Part shown: in pieces, positions 34,579-42,063 of the stretch
Numbering within the stretch: position 1 is the stretch's first letter
Layout of the letters: each line of letters begins with the position of its first letter
From: Roseomonas alba
Lineage (GTDB): Bacteria; Pseudomonadota; Alphaproteobacteria; Acetobacterales; Acetobacteraceae
Length of the DNA stretch: 64,000 bases
Direction: 5' to 3'
NCBI RefSeq assembly: GCF_019430885.1
Contig: NZ_JAHYBZ010000007.1
Location: 372,001 to 436,000 of the forward strand
Notes under the pieces: generated by a model
Database searches by the model: none
What the model was told of the DNA's origin: nothing
The model's input: only the letters and a program-made list of their open reading frames with translations
Translations under genes and position numbers: made by a program

Positions 34579-35927
34579 GCTGCCGACCTCAGCGCATCGG
34601 GCGCAATGGCGCCGAGGTCGCGGACGAGTCCGCCGAGCCCGTCAAGCCGCAGCCGAATGTCGGCACCAGCCGGCCCTACCACCACCCGCTCCACCAGCGA
34701 CCGCACAATCCGCGCCTGCTCCGCGGGAAACAGATGCTCCCAGAGCGGGTCGAGCCGATGCAGGGCGTCCTGCGTCTCGCCCTCAGTCAGGTCGGGCGCC
34801 TCCCTGCGCGCCGCCCGCCAGGTGCCGACCACGATCTCCGGCTGCCGCAACAGCGCCCGCACCTGATCCACCACCGCCGCCTCGATCTCCGCCGCCGAAA
34901 CCCGGCGCACGATGCTGGCGTCGCCGGCCGCATCACCCTTCAGGACCCGCTGGGCCACGTAGTAGCGGTAGAGCCGGCCATTCTTCCGGGCGTGGGTCGG
35001 CGACAGCGCCCGGCCATCCACGCCGAAGATCAGCCCCTTCAGCAGCGCCGGCGTCTGCGCCCGATTCTGGTTGGCGCGGACCCGCGGGCTGACCTGCAGC
35101 ACGGCGTGCGCCCGGTCCCACAGCTCCCGCGGCACGATGCCCTGGTGCTCACCGGGATAGATCTGCCCCTTGTGCGCGGCCTCGCCGACATAGGTCCGGT
35201 TGTTCAGCAGCTTATAGACGTCGCCCTTGTCGAGCGTTCGCCCTGCCTTGCTGGTGGCGCCCTCCGCCCGGAGGCGAGTCACCGTCTCAATGCCCGATCC
35301 TGTCTCGGCGAAGATTTCGAACACGCGGCGCACCCGCGGTGCCTCCTCCTCATTCACCACCAGCTTCCGTGCCACGACATCGTAGCCGAGCGGCACCTTG
35401 CCCCCCATCCACATGCCGCGAGCGCGCGAGGCGGCGAATTTGTCGCGGATCCGCTCGCCAATGACCTCTCGCTCGAACTGCGCGAAGCTGAGCAGGATGT
35501 TCAGCGTCAGCCGTCCCATGCTGGTGGTCGTGTTGAAGCTCTGGGTGACGGACACGAAAGTGACGCCGTGCGCATCCATCACCTCCACCAACTTAGCGAA
35601 ATCCATCAGCGAGCGAGACAGGCGGTCGATCTTGTAGACCACGATCACGTCGACCAGGTCGGCCTGAATGTCGCGCAGAAGGCGCTGTAGCGCCGGCCGC
35701 TCCAGCGTGCCGCCGGAGAACCCGCCATCGTCGTAGCGGTCGCGGACCAGTACCCAGCCTTCGGCTCGCTGGCTGGTGATGTAGGCCTCACAAGCGTCGC
35801 GCTGCGCGTCGAGTGTGTTGAACTCCTTTTCCAACCCTTCGTCGGTAGACTTACGCGTATAGACAGCGCAGCGGAGCTTCTTGGTCGTCGCCGGCATGGC
35901 CGGCTCGATGCGGGCGCGACGGGTCAT
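34575..35927 (-). CDS. Large serine recombinase (site-specific integrase/resolvase family)
   Basis: A 450-residue serine recombinase. The N-terminal resolvase domain contains the nucleophile in VYTRKSTDEG (Ser27) and the arginine-rich active site YKIDRLSRSLMDFAKLVE; SFAQFEREVIGERIRDK links to the recombinase domain (about 165-270) with NNRTYVGEAAHKGQIYPGEH. A zinc-ribbon-like region is weak: the cysteines usually seen after the recombinase domain are absent. It probably integrates and excises the element to its right. Its start overlaps the DUF2924 stop and its stop overlaps the HTH gene start, so all are one transcript. Confidence 0.92.
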   Translation of the reverse strand: MTRRARIEPAMPATTKKLRCAVYTRKSTDEGLEKEFNTLDAQRDACEAYITSQRAEGWVLVRDRYDDGGFSGGTLERPALQRLLRDIQADLVDVIVVYKIDRLSRSLMDFAKLVEVMDAHGVTFVSVTQSFNTTTSMGRLTLNILLSFAQFEREVIGERIRDKFAASRARGMWMGGKVPLGYDVVARKLVVNEEEAPRVRRVFEIFAETGSGIETVTRLRAEGATSKAGRTLDKGDVYKLLNNRTYVGEAAHKGQIYPGEHQGIVPRELWDRAHAVLQVSPRVRANQNRAQTPALLKGLIFGVDGRALSPTHARKNGRLYRYYVAQRVLKGDAAGDASIVRRVSAAEIEAAVVDQVRALLRQPEIVVGTWRAARREAPDLTEGETQDALHRLDPLWEHLFPAEQARIVRSLVERVVVGPAGADIRLRLDGLGGLVRDLGAIAPDALRSAA

Positions 35928-36418
35928 GCATCACCCCGCGCGCGCAGCCCGAAGAACGTCCAGCCATTCCACCGCGTCCCGGTGATGTGCCGCGCGATGG
36001 CCGACAGCGACTGATACGGCCGCCCCTCGAATTCGAAGTCGTTGATGCGCACGGTGACCACGTGCTGCACGCCCTGCCATTCCCGGATGAGGCGTGTGCC
36101 GGCCAGCGGGCGGCTGTCGGCGCGGATTCGGCGCAGGACGACGTTGCCGCCATCCAGTTGCTCGCCCAGCGCCACCAGCCGGTCAACGGTCTCGGGCTTC
36201 AGCCCGCCATAGGCCAATTCCTGGATGCGATAGGCCAGTCGGCTCTGGATGTAGGCCCGGTTCCAGGGCGGCGGCTCCTTGCCGAACAACTCCCGCCATT
36301 GCTCCTTCAGCGCGGCGGTGGGCGCCGCCTGCAGCGCGGCGAGCCGCGGCAGCACCTGCGTCGGTGGAATCTTCGGGATTGTGGGCGCTAGCGCGGGCGC
36401 AGTGGATCGTCTGGTCAT
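35924..36418 (-). CDS. DUF2924 protein of the recombinase operon
   Basis: A 164-residue DUF2924 protein: WRELFGKEPPPWNRAYIQSR, LAYRIQELAYGG, LIREWQGVQHVVTV, then SAIARHITGTRWNGWTFFGL. DUF2924 genes very often precede serine recombinases in alphaproteobacterial phages; their function is unknown, perhaps DNA binding during recombination. GGAAGGG precedes the ATG. Four-base overlaps join it to a 72-residue gene upstream and to the recombinase downstream. Confidence 0.85.
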   Translation of the reverse strand: MTRRSTAPALAPTIPKIPPTQVLPRLAALQAAPTAALKEQWRELFGKEPPPWNRAYIQSRLAYRIQELAYGGLKPETVDRLVALGEQLDGGNVVLRRIRADSRPLAGTRLIREWQGVQHVVTVRINDFEFEGRPYQSLSAIARHITGTRWNGWTFFGLRARGDA

Positions 36419-36633
36419 GCGAGTCCCTTCCTGTTGGGGTTCGCATGCAGGCGCTGGTGGGCGGTGGAGTGTAGGCGAACGTCTCCCACCCCCCGAGCTA
36501 TCTGTGCATCCCGCGCATGGTCTTCGGCAGCGCGGCTGCGCAGCCGCACCAGGCCGGCGGCCAGGATCGAGCAAACCTCCCGAAGGTGCGACGGGAGCTG
36601 CTGGTTCATCGGGCCGGATGCGGGAAGGCTCAT
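36415..36633 (-). CDS. Small conserved first gene of the recombinase operon
   Basis: A 72-residue protein reading PSHLREVCSILAAGLVRLRS then RAAED, with a basic tail. Short proteins of this type commonly sit directly before DUF2924 and the recombinase. Its TGA overlaps the DUF2924 ATG by four bases, which supports it being translated. An internal ATG at 36609 is an alternative start. Function is unknown; it may be a DNA-binding accessory factor. Confidence 0.6.
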   Translation of the reverse strand: MSLPASGPMNQQLPSHLREVCSILAAGLVRLRSRAAEDHARDAQIARGVGDVRLHSTAHQRLHANPNRKGLA

Positions 36634-36736
36634 CCCAAGCCATTACTCGGCAAGGCCAGAATCCGTATCACGTGACCGTTGCGCCGTGCTCACAACCTCC
36701 GATAGAAAGATTACGAATCATCAATTGGAGCTTCGC
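36634..36736. promoter_or_regulatory. Divergent control region between recombinase operon and unknown cassette
   Basis: Only about 100 bases separate the minus-strand mobility/defence operon from the plus-strand two-gene cassette, so both promoters must lie here or within the first coding bases. It is the most AT-rich short stretch nearby (36695-36725) and contains the eight-base palindrome TCACGTGA at about 36669. A GGAG at 36727-36730 serves the plus-strand gene. No clear -35/-10 pair can be named. Confidence 0.45.
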
Positions 36737-37969
36737 TTGGCCAAGAACGTCCGAAACTTCGTGAACCGCCTGTTCATGCAGACGGTCGACCTTGGCCTTC
36801 TTCAAGAACTCCTTGCGCCGCATGAGCCAGACATGGCCTTTAAGTGGCTTGAGCTTCCTGAAGACGAATCTGCCCAGCGGGATGCCCTCTTCCACCTCTT
36901 CCGGGAGCGCGGTGACGAGTTCCCCGATATATTGTTGGATGCGCTTCACTCAATACTGACACTTTCGACACCGAATGGAGCGCGGGCGCTTCAGGAGATT
37001 GCCGATGAGCGCGGCGTGCGACTGGCCGAGGAGGCCGAACCGGCACCCGCCGATGATCGGAAGCGCCTGACCGCGCGCCATCTCGCGCTGATCGCCTACC
37101 TGCACCACCGCGATATCTTTCAGCGAGCGGTCCATCGGCACGCGTTTTTCGCATCATCCCCCCTCAGGCTGATCGGAGCCAGGAAAGGAGTGGTGCCGCG
37201 GCACGAGGACGAGACGGCACGGGAAGCCTTCAAAGCCGCCTGCCGGGAATACTTCGCGCGACGTTACCAGGGGCGCATTTGCGACGTTTACTGGTACCCG
37301 GAAGCCACCCACATCAACCTGCTGGTCGAGCACGGGATGAACGCCGTGATCCTTCCCGTAGAAGAGGGCGGCCGGCAGACGACACGTCCTGTCCGCGAGA
37401 TCACAGCAGACGCCATTTGCTTCGAGCCGGAGACGGGGCTCATCAAGGTGGCGGCCCGCGCCAAGGTCGAGCGCCTGAAGCTGGTGCACCTATTCGCCGA
37501 ACATCTCCTCGACGATCCCGACTTTTTCTTTGGTCCGAAGAGCGATCAACTTTACCATCTGGCGCCCATCGAAAAGAAGGGCACCACCTGGAAGTTCGAG
37601 AACGACTGGGACGACGATCTGAAAAGCGTCAAGGTCGTCGAGATCGAGATCGATGAGGGGCAAGCAGGCAAAGGCGGCCGCGGAGGTTCCCCGTGGAGCC
37701 TCCGCATGACCGACACCCTGAATTCCGTGTCCCGGGTCGAGCGCGTGTGTCCAGACATCGATCTCTCGACCTTGAGGGTATCGGGGCTGAAGATGCGGAT
37801 GCGCTTCGAAATCGACGGGGAGCGACGCGACGTCACGGTCGCGATCAAGGTGCCCAACACAGTCTCCTTTCGCGACCATCTGCTCGAGGCCCGGATATTC
37901 GAGCACCTTCGGCTCAACGGATTTCTGATGGATGACGACCCTGCTCGCCTCGCTGCTGCAGCAGATTGA
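36737..37969 (+). CDS. Unknown protein, first gene of a two-gene cassette
   Basis: A 410-residue soluble protein I do not recognise. It starts at TTG with GGAG six bases upstream; an ATG at 36776 is the alternative. Visible features: a helical N-terminus (NFVNRLFMQTVDLGLLQELL), a middle region with FKAACREYFARRYQGR and YWYPEATHINLLVEHG, and a C-terminal half with EMTD-free, beta-looking segments such as LRVSGLKMRMRFEIDGERRD and TVAIKVPNTVSFRDHLLEA. No Walker motif, nuclease motif or membrane segment is seen. The second gene begins 38 bases before it ends, so the two are strictly coupled. Codon bias is milder than in the phage genes around it, suggesting separate acquisition. A defence or regulatory role is only suggested by location. 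Confidence 0.7.
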   Translation: MAKNVRNFVNRLFMQTVDLGLLQELLAPHEPDMAFKWLELPEDESAQRDALFHLFRERGDEFPDILLDALHSILTLSTPNGARALQEIADERGVRLAEEAEPAPADDRKRLTARHLALIAYLHHRDIFQRAVHRHAFFASSPLRLIGARKGVVPRHEDETAREAFKAACREYFARRYQGRICDVYWYPEATHINLLVEHGMNAVILPVEEGGRQTTRPVREITADAICFEPETGLIKVAARAKVERLKLVHLFAEHLLDDPDFFFGPKSDQLYHLAPIEKKGTTWKFENDWDDDLKSVKVVEIEIDEGQAGKGGRGGSPWSLRMTDTLNSVSRVERVCPDIDLSTLRVSGLKMRMRFEIDGERRDVTVAIKVPNTVSFRDHLLEARIFEHLRLNGFLMDDDPARLAAAAD

Positions 37970-38906
37970 TCTGCATCCCATCCGCGCGCTGCCCGCCGCA
38001 GCCTGCGTAGGGTGGGAGCCGCTTCGAGATCACCTCCGCCAAGTGGGCATCCTGGCCTGGCGTCCACCGCTGGACGAGGCGGACGCAGCGGATGTCGAGT
38101 TTGTTGATGGCGAGCCCTACCTCACCGTCGTCCAAGATGATCTGCATGCGCGTTCGCTCGACATCGACTTTCGCGCGACGGCGGTCGCAATCCGCCGCGA
38201 CAGCGGGATCACGGGTCCGCCTTTGGAACTGCTGGACGCACGGGTTGTGCGCATCGGTGCCGTCCCGGCCAAACCGTACCCGTGCGGCGTCTACCTGGTA
38301 CGACTCCTGTCCGACCGGAATGCGCTGGACACCTTGTCGGCCATCAAGGCACGCCATGGTGCGGGTCGCGTGATCATCATGACACCGACATTGCGCTTCC
38401 TCAGTCCCGAGACGCTTCGTTTGATTCAGCCACTCGGCGTCACCATCAGCCCCGTCGCCGAGCGCATAGCTGGCGCCCTGCCCGCGCCTTTCCGAATCCT
38501 GCTCGACGATCTTGTCAGCGGACAGGATGCGTCTCCGCGCGAGGATGCTCTGCAGATCGACGAGATTCGCTCGGTTGCGGCCTTTCGGGGCAGCGAGCTT
38601 TCGCTGACCCCCCGTGAATTCCACGCCCTGCGAGAACTCGCCGGTGCGGCTGCCGACCGCGATCCCATCGTTTCGAGGGGTGCGATCCTGGATGTTCTCG
38701 CCAGATACTCGACCCATGGCGAGGAGCCGAGAGACGAGCAGGTGACACTGGTCATCTCGGCCATCAAGAAGGTCATTGCGGCAGCAGCGTCACCGGAAGA
38801 GAAAGCCTCGGACGCGCTCATCCGGACCGTTCGCGGTGTAGGGTACGAGCTTCGGCTGCCGGCTGACCGCATCTGGTTTCGACGCTCGGACGCACGAGCA
38901 GAATAG
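37932..38906 (+). CDS. Unknown protein with C-terminal OmpR-type winged helix
   Basis: A 324-residue protein. The last about 100 residues form a Trans_reg_C (OmpR/PhoB) winged helix: LSLTPREFHALRELAGAA, IVSRGAILDVLARY, then EQVTLVISAIKKVIAAA and LIRTVRGVGYELRLP. The N-terminal 215 residues are not a receiver domain I can recognise; no phosphoacceptor pattern is obvious. It is therefore a DNA-binding partner with an unknown sensor part. The ATG lies inside the preceding gene. It may control the divergent recombinase/restriction operon or the phage genes downstream; this is inference. Its stop codon lies within the first of two tandem repeats. Confidence 0.72.
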   Translation: MTTLLASLLQQIDLHPIRALPAAACVGWEPLRDHLRQVGILAWRPPLDEADAADVEFVDGEPYLTVVQDDLHARSLDIDFRATAVAIRRDSGITGPPLELLDARVVRIGAVPAKPYPCGVYLVRLLSDRNALDTLSAIKARHGAGRVIIMTPTLRFLSPETLRLIQPLGVTISPVAERIAGALPAPFRILLDDLVSGQDASPREDALQIDEIRSVAAFRGSELSLTPREFHALRELAGAAADRDPIVSRGAILDVLARYSTHGEEPRDEQVTLVISAIKKVIAAAASPEEKASDALIRTVRGVGYELRLPADRIWFRRSDARAE

Positions 38907-38941
38907 CTTCCACATAGGTTCGGATAGCTTCCACACAGGTT
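38903..38941 (+). repeat. Two tandem 18-bp repeats, 21-bp period
   Basis: ATAGCTTCCACATAGGTT at 38903-38920 and ATAGCTTCCACACAGGTT at 38924-38941 differ at one base and are spaced by exactly two helical turns. They lie 56 bases before the sigma-like gene that opens the phage gene run. A pair of protein-binding sites (operator or activator) is the simplest reading; the neighbouring winged-helix protein is a candidate ligand. Confidence 0.7.
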
Positions 38942-38996
38942 GAATCCCCCCGCGAACGGCACGGTCCGCCCATCAACTCGATGGAAAGGACCACCG

Positions 38997-39569
38997 ATGG
39001 CTTCCCGCCCCAATCTCCCCGACCTCGCTCCGGCCCACCATCTCGCCGGCGTTGCAGCCTCGGCCCTGTGCCGCAGCCTCGGCCTGCCGCCTGAGGATCG
39101 CGAAGACTTCCGCCAGGATCTTCTTGTCGATCTTCTGACCCGTCTTCCTGCCTACGACCCTGCGAAGGGCGAGTTCGGCGCCTTCGCTCGGGTCTGCATC
39201 CGGAATGCTGCCGCACTGATCGCCGGCAAAGCCCGTCGCCAGCGCGCTGCCCGCCATCCGCGCTCCCTCGACGATGCCGTTCCCAACACCGAAGGCCTGA
39301 CGCTGGGCGACACCATCGCGGAGGCGGATGGATACGGCGCGTGGTGCGGCCAGTCCACCGACGCCATCGGCGCGCTGGAACGCCGCCTCGACCTGGAGCG
39401 CGCGGCCGGCGCAGTCGCCCCCGAGGACTACCCGCTCTGCGCAGCGCTCAGCGAGCACACGCCGCACGAGTTCGGCGAGCAGAAGACGATGCCGCGCATG
39501 CGCATCTATCGCCGCATCCGGGAAATCCGCCTGCGGCTGCTCGCCGCCGGCATCCCCTCCGCCGCCTGA
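38997..39569 (+). CDS. Phage-encoded sigma-70-like protein (ECF-type)
   Basis: A 190-residue protein with a sigma region-2-like segment at about 28-80 (DREDFRQDLLVDLLTRLPAY, KGEFGAFARVCIRNAA, ARRQRAA) and a region-4-like C-terminus (FGEQKTMPRMRIYRRIREIR). Similar proteins open replication modules of alphaproteobacterial prophages. It could direct host RNA polymerase to phage promoters; the region-4 helix-turn-helix is weak, so a structural-only resemblance is possible. GGAAAGGA lies upstream of the ATG. It is preceded by the tandem repeats. Confidence 0.7.
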   Translation: MASRPNLPDLAPAHHLAGVAASALCRSLGLPPEDREDFRQDLLVDLLTRLPAYDPAKGEFGAFARVCIRNAAALIAGKARRQRAARHPRSLDDAVPNTEGLTLGDTIAEADGYGAWCGQSTDAIGALERRLDLERAAGAVAPEDYPLCAALSEHTPHEFGEQKTMPRMRIYRRIREIRLRLLAAGIPSAA

Positions 39570-39593
39570 TACGGATTTGGAGGTGGATGAGTA

Positions 39594-39944
39594 ATGGCTG
39601 TCATGGACACCAGCATCACCGACATCCGCGCAGTGGTGGCGCCTCTCACCGAGGCTTCCCTCTGCGCCTGGCTGGGCGCCGCGGCTCCCGGCGACAGCAT
39701 CACCTACCACCGCGGCGCGCTCGCCCGGCAGGTCTGCCCGCAGTTGCAGTGCCTGCCCGAGCCGGAGCGCACCGCGCTGCAGCGCCTGGCGGCCCGCGCC
39801 TGGAAGCTGGCCGAGCTCGGCCTTGCCGACATCGTGCAGCGCCGCCACGGCTACGAGGACTACGACTACATCCTCGTCGCCCGCCGTCGCCCGCGCCGCG
39901 CCTCCTCCGCCATCCTGCCGATGCTGCTCGCGGAGGCCGCGTGA
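39594..39944 (+). CDS. Phage protein of unknown function (early module)
   Basis: A 116-residue protein, first of the tightly packed recombination module. Its TGA overlaps the ATG of the next gene. No catalytic motif is visible; a helical middle (ERTALQRLAARAWKLAELG) precedes a region with YEDYDYILVARRR. Similar small proteins recur at this position beside RecA-like phage ATPases, but I assign no role. Confidence 0.6.
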   Translation: MAVMDTSITDIRAVVAPLTEASLCAWLGAAAPGDSITYHRGALARQVCPQLQCLPEPERTALQRLAARAWKLAELGLADIVQRRHGYEDYDYILVARRRPRRASSAILPMLLAEAA

Positions 39945-40486
39945 TGGACGCGCTCCGCACCAACCGCCCGACCCTCGACGCGCTGCGCCACATGCAGGTG
40001 AGCGACGTCATCGCGCTGCCCGCCGAGCATCTGGCGCTGCTGCAGACCGATGCGCGCGAGGCGCTGGATGCCGCCAAGCGCATGCAGGACTGGATCGAGG
40101 CCGCGATCGCGCTCCGCTACGAGCAGCGCGCCATCGGCGCCCGTGCCGCTGCCGGCAAGGACACCGGCACGGTCCGCTTCCAGGACGGCGCCGTGGAGAT
40201 CGCGGTCGATCTGCCGAAGAAGGTGGATTGGGATCAAGCGCGGCTCGCCGCGCTGTCGGAGCAAATCCGCGCCGGCGGTGAGGATCCCGGCCAGTACGTC
40301 GAGGTCAGCTTCAAGGTCTCTGAGCGAGCCTATACCGCCTGGCCCGATCGCATCCGCCAGGCCTTCGAGCCGGCACGCACGGTCCGCATCGGCCGCGCCA
40401 CCTATCGCCTCGCCATCATGTCCGAGACGGCGCTGCGCGACAGCCCGCATGCCGCCGGCGTCATCCCGCTGCGGGGAGGCCGCTGA
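39944..40486 (+). CDS. Phage protein of unknown function (upstream of the ATPase)
   Basis: A 180-residue soluble protein with a helical N-terminus (LQTDAREALDAAKRMQDWIE) and a C-terminal alpha/beta part. Translationally coupled on both sides: it overlaps the previous stop and the next start by one base. This position, right before a Sak4-like ATPase, is usual in phage recombination modules, which suggests an accessory factor; nothing in the sequence proves it. Confidence 0.65.
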   Translation: MDALRTNRPTLDALRHMQVSDVIALPAEHLALLQTDAREALDAAKRMQDWIEAAIALRYEQRAIGARAAAGKDTGTVRFQDGAVEIAVDLPKKVDWDQARLAALSEQIRAGGEDPGQYVEVSFKVSERAYTAWPDRIRQAFEPARTVRIGRATYRLAIMSETALRDSPHAAGVIPLRGGR

Positions 40487-41361
40487 TGGCGCTGCGCATC
40501 ATCACCGCCGACGAGCGGCAGGCTGAGGCGCGCGGCATCAAGGCCGTGATCTTCGGCAAGAGCGGCATCGGCAAGACCTACCTCCTCCTTACGCTCGATG
40601 AGGGCAGCACGCTCTTCATCGACCTCGAGGCGGGCGATCTCGCCGTGCAGCACTGGCGTGGCGCATCCATCCGCCCGCGCACCTGGGAGGAATGCCGCGA
40701 CCTCGCGCTGTTCCTGGCCGGCCCCAACCCCGCGTTGCGCGACGACCAGCCCTATTCCGCCGCGCAGTATGCGCGCGTCCTGCAGGCCTATGGCGATCCG
40801 GCGCGCATGGACGGCTTCGCCACCATCTTCGTGGACAGCATCACGGTCGCCGGCCGGCTCTGCTTCCAGTGGTGCCGCGGTCAGCCCGAGGCGCATTCGG
40901 AGAAGACCGGCAAGCCCGACATTCGCGGCGCCTACGGCCTGCATGGCCGCGAGATGATCGCCTGGCTCACGCATCTGCAGCATGCGCGCGGGCGCAACGT
41001 GATCTTCGTCGGAATCCTCGACGAGAAGCTCGACGATTTCAATCGCCGCGTCTTCGTGCCGCAGATCGACGGCAGCAAGACCGGCCTCGAGCTGCCCGGC
41101 ATCGTCGATCAGGTCATGACGCTGGCCGAGATCAAGCCGGACGCCGCTCCCGGCCAGCCTGCGGTCGCATCCTTCCGAGGTCTGGTCTGCCAGACGCTCA
41201 ACCCCTGGGGCTATCCCGCGAAGGATCGCAGCGGCCGGCTCGACATGCTGGAGCCGCCGCATCTCGGGCAGCTCTTCCAGAAAATCCGCAGCCCATCGCC
41301 GCCGATCGACGTGCACGGCGCGCCGTCGATCGCGCTGCCCGCCCCCACCCCCAACACCTGA
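40486..41361 (+). CDS. RecA-like phage ATPase (Sak4/AAA_24 type)
   Basis: A 291-residue P-loop ATPase. Walker A is GKSGIGKT (24-31); a Walker B-like TIFVDS lies near residues 107-112. The fold matches AAA_24/Sak4 single-strand annealing or RecA-like recombinases used by phages lacking a Red-beta protein. Its partner, a likely ssDNA-binding protein, is the next gene, as expected for Sak4. The Pro-rich C-terminus (from about 270) is probably disordered. It acts on single-stranded DNA in phage recombination or replication. Confidence 0.83.
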   Translation: MALRIITADERQAEARGIKAVIFGKSGIGKTYLLLTLDEGSTLFIDLEAGDLAVQHWRGASIRPRTWEECRDLALFLAGPNPALRDDQPYSAAQYARVLQAYGDPARMDGFATIFVDSITVAGRLCFQWCRGQPEAHSEKTGKPDIRGAYGLHGREMIAWLTHLQHARGRNVIFVGILDEKLDDFNRRVFVPQIDGSKTGLELPGIVDQVMTLAEIKPDAAPGQPAVASFRGLVCQTLNPWGYPAKDRSGRLDMLEPPHLGQLFQKIRSPSPPIDVHGAPSIALPAPTPNT

Positions 41362-41377
41362 TCGGAGCAGAAGCACC

Positions 41378-42046
41378 ATGGCTGCCTGGAACGACTACAA
41401 CGACGCTCAGTCCAACCCGAACCTGATCCCCAAGGGGACGCTGGCGAAGGTCCGCCTCACCATCCGCCCCGGCGGCTTCGACGATCCGAGCCAGGGCTGG
41501 ACTGGTGGCTACGCCACGCGCGGCAGCACTGGCGCCGTCTATCTCAATGGCGAGTTCACCGTGCTGGAGGGACCCTACGCCAAGCGCAAGGTCTTCACGC
41601 TGATCGGCCTCCACAGCCCGAAGGGGCCGGAATGGGCGGGGATGGGCCGCAGCTTTCTGCGCGGGATGCTGAACTCCGCCCGCGGCATCTCCGACAAGGA
41701 TGTCTCGCCCCAGGCGCAGGCGGCGCGCCGCATCGGTGGCTTCGCGGATCTCGATGGCCTCGAGTTCGTGGCCAAGATCGAGCACGGCACCGATGCGGGC
41801 GGCGAGACCAAGAACGAAATCCGCATGGCGGTGACGCCGGACCATCGCGATTACGCGCAGGCGATGGGACGCACCGCTGCGCCGGCCGGATACGCACCAC
41901 CGGCCTATGCCCCGCCGGCACAGGGCTACGCCCCGCCCGCGCACACGGCGCCGCCCGCCGCGCCGGCCATGCACCAGGGCGCCTTCCCGGCCTCGGCACA
42001 GCAGCCCGCTCCTGGCACCGATCCGCGTCCCGCCTGGGCGCGCTGA
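41378..42046 (+). CDS. Probable phage single-stranded-DNA-binding protein
   Basis: A 222-residue protein. The first 165 residues are a compact beta-rich domain (GEFTVLEGPYAKRKVFTLIG, FADLDGLEFVAKIEHGTDA). The tail (about 170-222) is Pro/Ala/Tyr-rich with repeated YAPPA units, a disordered linker as in SSB proteins. The family is usually found beside Sak4-like ATPases, and that context carries the call. The usual acidic SSB tip is absent: it ends DPRPAWAR. Confidence 0.65.
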   Translation: MAAWNDYNDAQSNPNLIPKGTLAKVRLTIRPGGFDDPSQGWTGGYATRGSTGAVYLNGEFTVLEGPYAKRKVFTLIGLHSPKGPEWAGMGRSFLRGMLNSARGISDKDVSPQAQAARRIGGFADLDGLEFVAKIEHGTDAGGETKNEIRMAVTPDHRDYAQAMGRTAAPAGYAPPAYAPPAQGYAPPAHTAPPAAPAMHQGAFPASAQQPAPGTDPRPAWAR

Positions 42047-42063
42047 GGGAGGGCCGCACCAGC

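Noticed and set aside
36532..36547. Perfect 16-bp palindrome GCGGCTGCGCAGCCGC
   Set aside because: It lies inside the accepted 72-residue gene of the recombinase operon, and alternating GC words of this kind are common in such GC-rich DNA. Not called as an operator.
36434..36736. In-frame extension of the first unknown-cassette gene to 36434
   Set aside because: It would overlap the divergent 72-residue gene and the promoter region, and its composition is basic and random; the TTG with GGAG fits better.
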